Below, piece after piece: positions 60,207-64,000 of a stretch of DNA of 64,000 nt. The notes under the pieces were generated by a model. That model was given only the letters and a program-made list of their open reading frames with translations. It had not been told where the DNA came from and did no database searches. Origin of the DNA: Salimicrobium album (GTDB lineage: Bacteria; Bacillota; Bacilli; Bacillales; Halobacillaceae); NCBI RefSeq assembly GCF_900107115.1, contig NZ_FNOS01000004.1, positions 62,001 to 126,000 on the forward strand. Direction: 5' to 3'. Numbering within the stretch: the stretch's first letter is position 1; the number at the start of each line of letters is the position of its first letter. The position numbers were made by a program, and so were the translations under genes.

Positions 60207-63200
60207 TTGAATTATGTAAAAAGGTTGGCTCTCGGAATTGGAGCAGCAGCTATGGTTTTATCCCCCTACGCAAGCGTGGGGAAGGTTAATGCTGAAGAGA
60301 CATCGGACTTATTGTTTTCTGAATATGTGGAAGGGAGCAGTTACAACAAGGCTCTCGAAATTTATAACGGGACAGGGGGACCGATCGACCTCTCTGATTA
60401 CACAGTAGAGCTTTATTCGAACGGAAGTTCAAGTGCTTCGAGTGAATTGAAACTGGAAGGTACGCTTTCATCCGGAGATGTACACGTCATCGCGCATACG
60501 AGTGCCGGAGAGGAAGTGCTGGCTGAAGCGGATACGACAAACGGCGGAGTAACGAATTTTAACGGAAATGACCCGGTAGTTCTGAAGAAGAGCGGAAGTG
60601 TCGTCGATTCAATCGGGCAGACGGGAACGGATGCGGAGTTCGGTAAGGACGTGACTCTCGTCAGAAAGGAAAGTGTGACTGCCGGGGATACTGTTCCTGA
60701 TGATGCGTTCAACGCATCCGGCGAATGGAATGCTTTCAGTAAAGATACGTTTGAACATCTCGGAAGCTACGAAGTGAAGCAGGAAGAGGCTGTCGAAAAA
60801 ATCAGTGTCGCTGATGCGAGAGCAGCTTCCGAAGGAGAGACGGTACGTATTGAAGGTACGGTCACTGCTTCATTCACGGCAGGAGGACAGACGAATCTGT
60901 ACGTCCAGGATGGAACAGGAGGCGTAATCCTGCGCGGCCCTTCCCTGAACGTTGAGCTCGGCACGAGTGTGGAAGCACAGGGAACACTTGCAGATTATTA
61001 CGGCATGGCACAGATCGAAACGACGACGTCCATGCTTGAAGAAACCGGAACTCCCGGGGTGCCTGATGCTCAAACCGTCAGCAGCTCCGATATGAACGAA
61101 GATGTGGAAGGGGAACTCGTCCAGGCGGAAAACGTCACTGTTGAAAGCGTAAGCAGTGAAGGGGATTACACGCTGACGGATAACGAAGGTACTCTTTATT
61201 CCACTCCGAAAGAACAGGGACTTCTCCAGGTAGGTGATACATATGAACAGCTTACCGGCGTAGTCGACTACAGTTACGGAGAGTACAGAATAGTACCGAG
61301 AAATAAACGGGATGTCGTCACCGAAGTTTTTGCGGTCCAGGCTTCTGAAACTTCGGGTGACATTGTGGAAGGCAAAGAAGTGGAGCTGTACACGGCTTCC
61401 GAAAATTCGGAAATACGCTACACCACTGACGGTTCAGCTGCAGGATCTGACAGTACCCTGTACACGAAGCCTGTCGTGATAAATGAAGATACGACGTTGA
61501 AAGCGGTCGTAGTGAAAGAGGACGGTACCGTAAGTGATGAGAAAACATTCACCTACAGCGTCCTGCCGGCAGCCGACGACGTGGAGATTCATGATTTGCA
61601 GGGGGCCGGTCACACATCCCCATATGAAGGGGCCGCAGTCAAAGGAGTAACGGGTGTTGTTACAAAACTTGATGGTTCCAACGGTTTCTATATGCAGTCC
61701 ATGAATCCGGATGACGATATAAGCACTTCGGAAGGTATCTATGTTTATAAATCCGGCCACAGTGTGGAAGTCGGAGACGAACTGAAGGTTGACGGTAAAG
61801 TTACAGAGTGGAGAGAAGACGGCTACAGTGATGCCAACGATCTTCTTACGACCCAGATTTCTGCCGGAACAATCGCGAAGGAGGCGTCCGGTTCCGAACT
61901 TCCGGATACGACAGTGATCGGGGAGGATCGTAAGCAGCCTACGGAGACGGTGGAAGATGACGGAATGACTTCTTTTGATCCGAAGACGGACGGTCTTGAT
62001 TTCTATGAAAGTCTGGAAGGAATGCTTATTGAACTTCCGGACGCCACTGTCACCGGACCTGTGAAGTATGATGAACTTCCGGTGTACGTGGAAACGAGTG
62101 AAGATCAGGCGTTTACGGATGTGGACGGACTACGTCTTACCGAAGAAGACATCAACCCTGAAAGAATGCTGATCGATGTAGACGGAAAAGGAATTCAGGC
62201 TAAAACCGGAGATTATTTCCAAGGCCCGATTACAGGCGTTGTGAATTACGATTACAGTAATTACAAAATACGTCCTGCCGGAGAATTTCCTGCTCTGGCT
62301 GACGGAGGAGCCGAAGAGGAATTCGGTACGATCAAAGGTTCGGAGTCCGAATTGTCAGTAGCTACGTACAACATGGAAAACTTCTCTCCGGAAACGAGTC
62401 CTGAGAAAACGGCAAGAATCGCTGAACAGATGGTGGAAAACATGAACGCACCCGATATCGTCGGGCTTGTCGAAGTGCAGGACAACAGTGGCAATGAAGA
62501 CGACGGTACGGTGGACGGCAGCGAAAGCTATGAGACGTTGATAGCTGCCATAGAAGAAGCGGGCGGCCCGACTTATAACTATGCGGAAGTCGTTCCTGAA
62601 GATGGTCAGGACGGAGGTATTCCCGGTGGTAACATCCGCGTGGGAGTCATCTATAATCCGGATCGCGTATCGATGACGGAGAAACCTTCCGGAGACGCAA
62701 CAACAGCGGTGGAGGTTACAGAAGACGGGCTTTCCCATAACCCTGCACGTATCGCTCCGCAGAACGAAGCGTGGAACGAATCACGGAAGCCGGTGGCTGC
62801 AGAATTCGAATTCAACGGCGAAAAAGTGATCGTTGTAACCAACCACTTCAACTCCAAAGGAGGAGATGGAGCGCCGTTCGGTTCGGAACATCCGTATGAG
62901 CTTGGAAGTGAGGAACAGCGAATGAAGCAGGCTGCTGTGATCCGTGAGTTCACGGAGAAGGCCGAAGCGGAAATGGACGATGCAAACGTTGTGGTCATGG
63001 GGGATCTGAACGACTTCGAATTCTCCAATCCACTGGAGGAACTTGAGGGGGATGTATTGAACAACCTCATCGAAGACGTGGACCCTGAAGATCGCTACAC
63101 GTACAACTATCAGGGGAACTCTCAGGTGCTCGATCATATACTTGCTACAGATGATTTATATGACGACTCCGAAATAGAAACCATTAATGTAAACTCGAAC

Positions 63201-64000
63201 TTCGGTGTGGAAGACGGCCGAGCGAGTGACCATGATCCTGTGCTGGCCTCCTTCGAGATCGAACAGGAAAATAGTCATCCCGGCAAAGGGAACGGGCACG
63301 GAAAAGACAAAGACCATCCTGTATTCGATGAACATCCGGGCAAAGGAAAAGGAAAAGATAAAGATAAAGAACACCCGGTATTTGATGAACATCCGGGCAA
63401 AGGGAAAGACAAGGGTGAAGATCATCCGGGTAAAGGGAACGGGAAACACAAAAATAAAAAGCTGGACCTTGAGCTGATGCATACGAACGACACGCACGGT
63501 CATATAGGTAACATTGCAATAACGAAAACTGCAGTGGACAACTACAGAGAAAAATATCCGGAGGCTCTGCTCTTAAGCGGAGGAGATATTTTCTCCGGAA
63601 CGCTGTATTTCCAGGAATTCCTGGGGCAGGCCGATCTGAAGTTCATGAATATGCTTGAGTATGACGCCATGAGTTTCGGTAACCATGAGTTTGATTTAGG
63701 TGACGGTGAAAATGGACATAAAGCTCTTCAGGAATTCATCGAAGGGGCAGACTTTCCATTTGTAGCTTCCAACGTGGATTTCTCGGCTGACCCGCTTTTC
63801 GATGAAGTGGATGAGACGGGAACGGTAACGGCCGAAGCTGAGGACGGGGAAATCTACAGCGGCATCACGAAAGAAGTTAAGGGCGAAAAAGTAGGCATTT
63901 TCGGTCTGACGACAGAAGAAACGAAAGATATTTCAAGTCCAAAAGACATTACTTTCTCCAACTATATTGAAGAAGCGGAAGCTATGGTGGAAGCTTTCGA
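60207..64000 (+). CDS. Giant secreted nuclease/5'-nucleotidase fusion (partial, runs off the right edge)
   Basis: TTG at 60207, 6 bp after AAGGAGGAG, opens a frame still open at 64000 (1264 codons). Order: signal peptide (1-30, ending VNA), lamin-tail-like domain (about 35-155), OB-fold repeats (about 199-372), a chitobiase-like sandwich (about 377-452, SENSEIRYTTDGS), more OB-like parts (to about 700), an exo/endonuclease/phosphatase domain (about 715-1015: ATYNMENFSP, GLVEVQD, NHFNSKGG, GDLND, SDHDPVL), a linker with HPGKG and HPVFDEHPGKGK repeats (about 1018-1086), and a 5'-nucleotidase start (HTNDTHGH, SGGDIFSG, GNHEFDLG). It resembles YhcR-type extracellular enzymes that degrade nucleic acids to nucleosides and phosphate. 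Confidence 0.88.
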   Translation, partial: MNYVKRLALGIGAAAMVLSPYASVGKVNAEETSDLLFSEYVEGSSYNKALEIYNGTGGPIDLSDYTVELYSNGSSSASSELKLEGTLSSGDVHVIAHTSAGEEVLAEADTTNGGVTNFNGNDPVVLKKSGSVVDSIGQTGTDAEFGKDVTLVRKESVTAGDTVPDDAFNASGEWNAFSKDTFEHLGSYEVKQEEAVEKISVADARAASEGETVRIEGTVTASFTAGGQTNLYVQDGTGGVILRGPSLNVELGTSVEAQGTLADYYGMAQIETTTSMLEETGTPGVPDAQTVSSSDMNEDVEGELVQAENVTVESVSSEGDYTLTDNEGTLYSTPKEQGLLQVGDTYEQLTGVVDYSYGEYRIVPRNKRDVVTEVFAVQASETSGDIVEGKEVELYTASENSEIRYTTDGSAAGSDSTLYTKPVVINEDTTLKAVVVKEDGTVSDEKTFTYSVLPAADDVEIHDLQGAGHTSPYEGAAVKGVTGVVTKLDGSNGFYMQSMNPDDDISTSEGIYVYKSGHSVEVGDELKVDGKVTEWREDGYSDANDLLTTQISAGTIAKEASGSELPDTTVIGEDRKQPTETVEDDGMTSFDPKTDGLDFYESLEGMLIELPDATVTGPVKYDELPVYVETSEDQAFTDVDGLRLTEEDINPERMLIDVDGKGIQAKTGDYFQGPITGVVNYDYSNYKIRPAGEFPALADGGAEEEFGTIKGSESELSVATYNMENFSPETSPEKTARIAEQMVENMNAPDIVGLVEVQDNSGNEDDGTVDGSESYETLIAAIEEAGGPTYNYAEVVPEDGQDGGIPGGNIRVGVIYNPDRVSMTEKPSGDATTAVEVTEDGLSHNPARIAPQNEAWNESRKPVAAEFEFNGEKVIVVTNHFNSKGGDGAPFGSEHPYELGSEEQRMKQAAVIREFTEKAEAEMDDANVVVMGDLNDFEFSNPLEELEGDVLNNLIEDVDPEDRYTYNYQGNSQVLDHILATDDLYDDSEIETINVNSNFGVEDGRASDHDPVLASFEIEQENSHPGKGNGHGKDKDHPVFDEHPGKGKGKDKDKEHPVFDEHPGKGKDKGEDHPGKGNGKHKNKKLDLELMHTNDTHGHIGNIAITKTAVDNYREKYPEALLLSGGDIFSGTLYFQEFLGQADLKFMNMLEYDAMSFGNHEFDLGDGENGHKALQEFIEGADFPFVASNVDFSADPLFDEVDETGTVTAEAEDGEIYSGITKEVKGEKVGIFGLTTEETKDISSPKDITFSNYIEEAEAMVEAF

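Noticed and set aside
63265-63463. Short DNA repeats encoding HPGKG, considered as a CRISPR-like array
   Set aside because: The repeats are in frame, unevenly spaced and vary at third codon positions, as expected for a protein linker.
60286-63519. Many minus-strand open frames across the large nuclease gene
   Set aside because: The plus-strand frame is continuous, has a signal peptide and catalytic motifs throughout. The minus frames have none of these.

Overview
The window reads as a contiguous piece of a Bacillaceae-type chromosome (Bacillota). Strong GGAGG ribosome-binding sites with ATG, GTG and TTG starts, SigA-like promoters, a guanine riboswitch, PurR boxes, an NsrR/Hmp pair, a mannitol PTS regulon with MtlR, and a gas-vesicle cluster in the Bacillus (Priestia) megaterium gene order all point there. 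A betaine-type BCCT carrier, an NhaC-type antiporter and gas vesicles suggest a salt- or alkali-tolerant aquatic or sediment bacterium; that last step is inference. I saw no rRNA, tRNA, insertion sequence, phage module or CRISPR array.

Layout. 0-4 kb: end of a malate/lactate dehydrogenase-like gene, glutamate dehydrogenase with a divergent GltC-like LysR regulator sharing an operator, and an MFS carrier. 4-12 kb: a leftward operon of a GAF-PAS-GGDEF-EAL protein, a ThDP enzyme and an AhpD-like protein, then a CAP-domain protein and a second, PAS-rich GGDEF-EAL protein. 12-21 kb: lipoprotein, small membrane protein, acetamidase/formamidase, a YjiH-class III aminotransferase operon, BCCT carrier, YczE-like protein, second acetamidase/formamidase. 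21-25 kb: VanZ-like protein and purine salvage (guaC, guanine riboswitch, xpt, pbuX), with two PurBoxes and a promoter before guaC. 25-31 kb: polar amino-acid ABC transporter, Hmp with NsrR, NhaC antiporter. 31-35 kb: a coiled-coil membrane protein, two tandem UbiA paralogues with duplicated promoters, a YkvA-like gene with a SigB-like promoter, an MFS carrier. 35-41 kb: mtlA-mtlR-mtlF-mtlD. 41-43.6 kb: iron-type alcohol dehydrogenase and an acyl-CoA synthetase interrupted by one amber codon. 43.7-49.9 kb: a complete gas-vesicle cluster headed by a SigB-like promoter. 49.9-56.2 kb: HAD phosphatase, LacI-type regulator, sucrose PTS, sucrose-6-phosphate hydrolase, fructokinase, macro-domain protein. 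56-60 kb: YhdT-PanF, a small CxxC protein, DsbA/FrnE-like protein, M15 peptidase. From 60.2 kb to the right edge: a very large secreted nuclease/5'-nucleotidase preceded by PhoP-like repeats.

How it fits together. Most of the window is metabolism with local control that can be read from the DNA: GltC/gdh for nitrogen, PurR plus a riboswitch for purine salvage, NsrR for nitric oxide, MtlR for mannitol, a LacI-type regulator plus cre-like sites for sucrose, and Pho-type repeats for extracellular nucleic-acid scavenging. The least ordinary parts are the gas-vesicle cluster under an apparent general-stress promoter, the cyclic-di-GMP/ThDP-enzyme operon, the recent UbiA duplication, the amber-interrupted acyl-CoA synthetase and the giant nuclease fusion. 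All assignments rest on reading motifs by eye; no database search was run.
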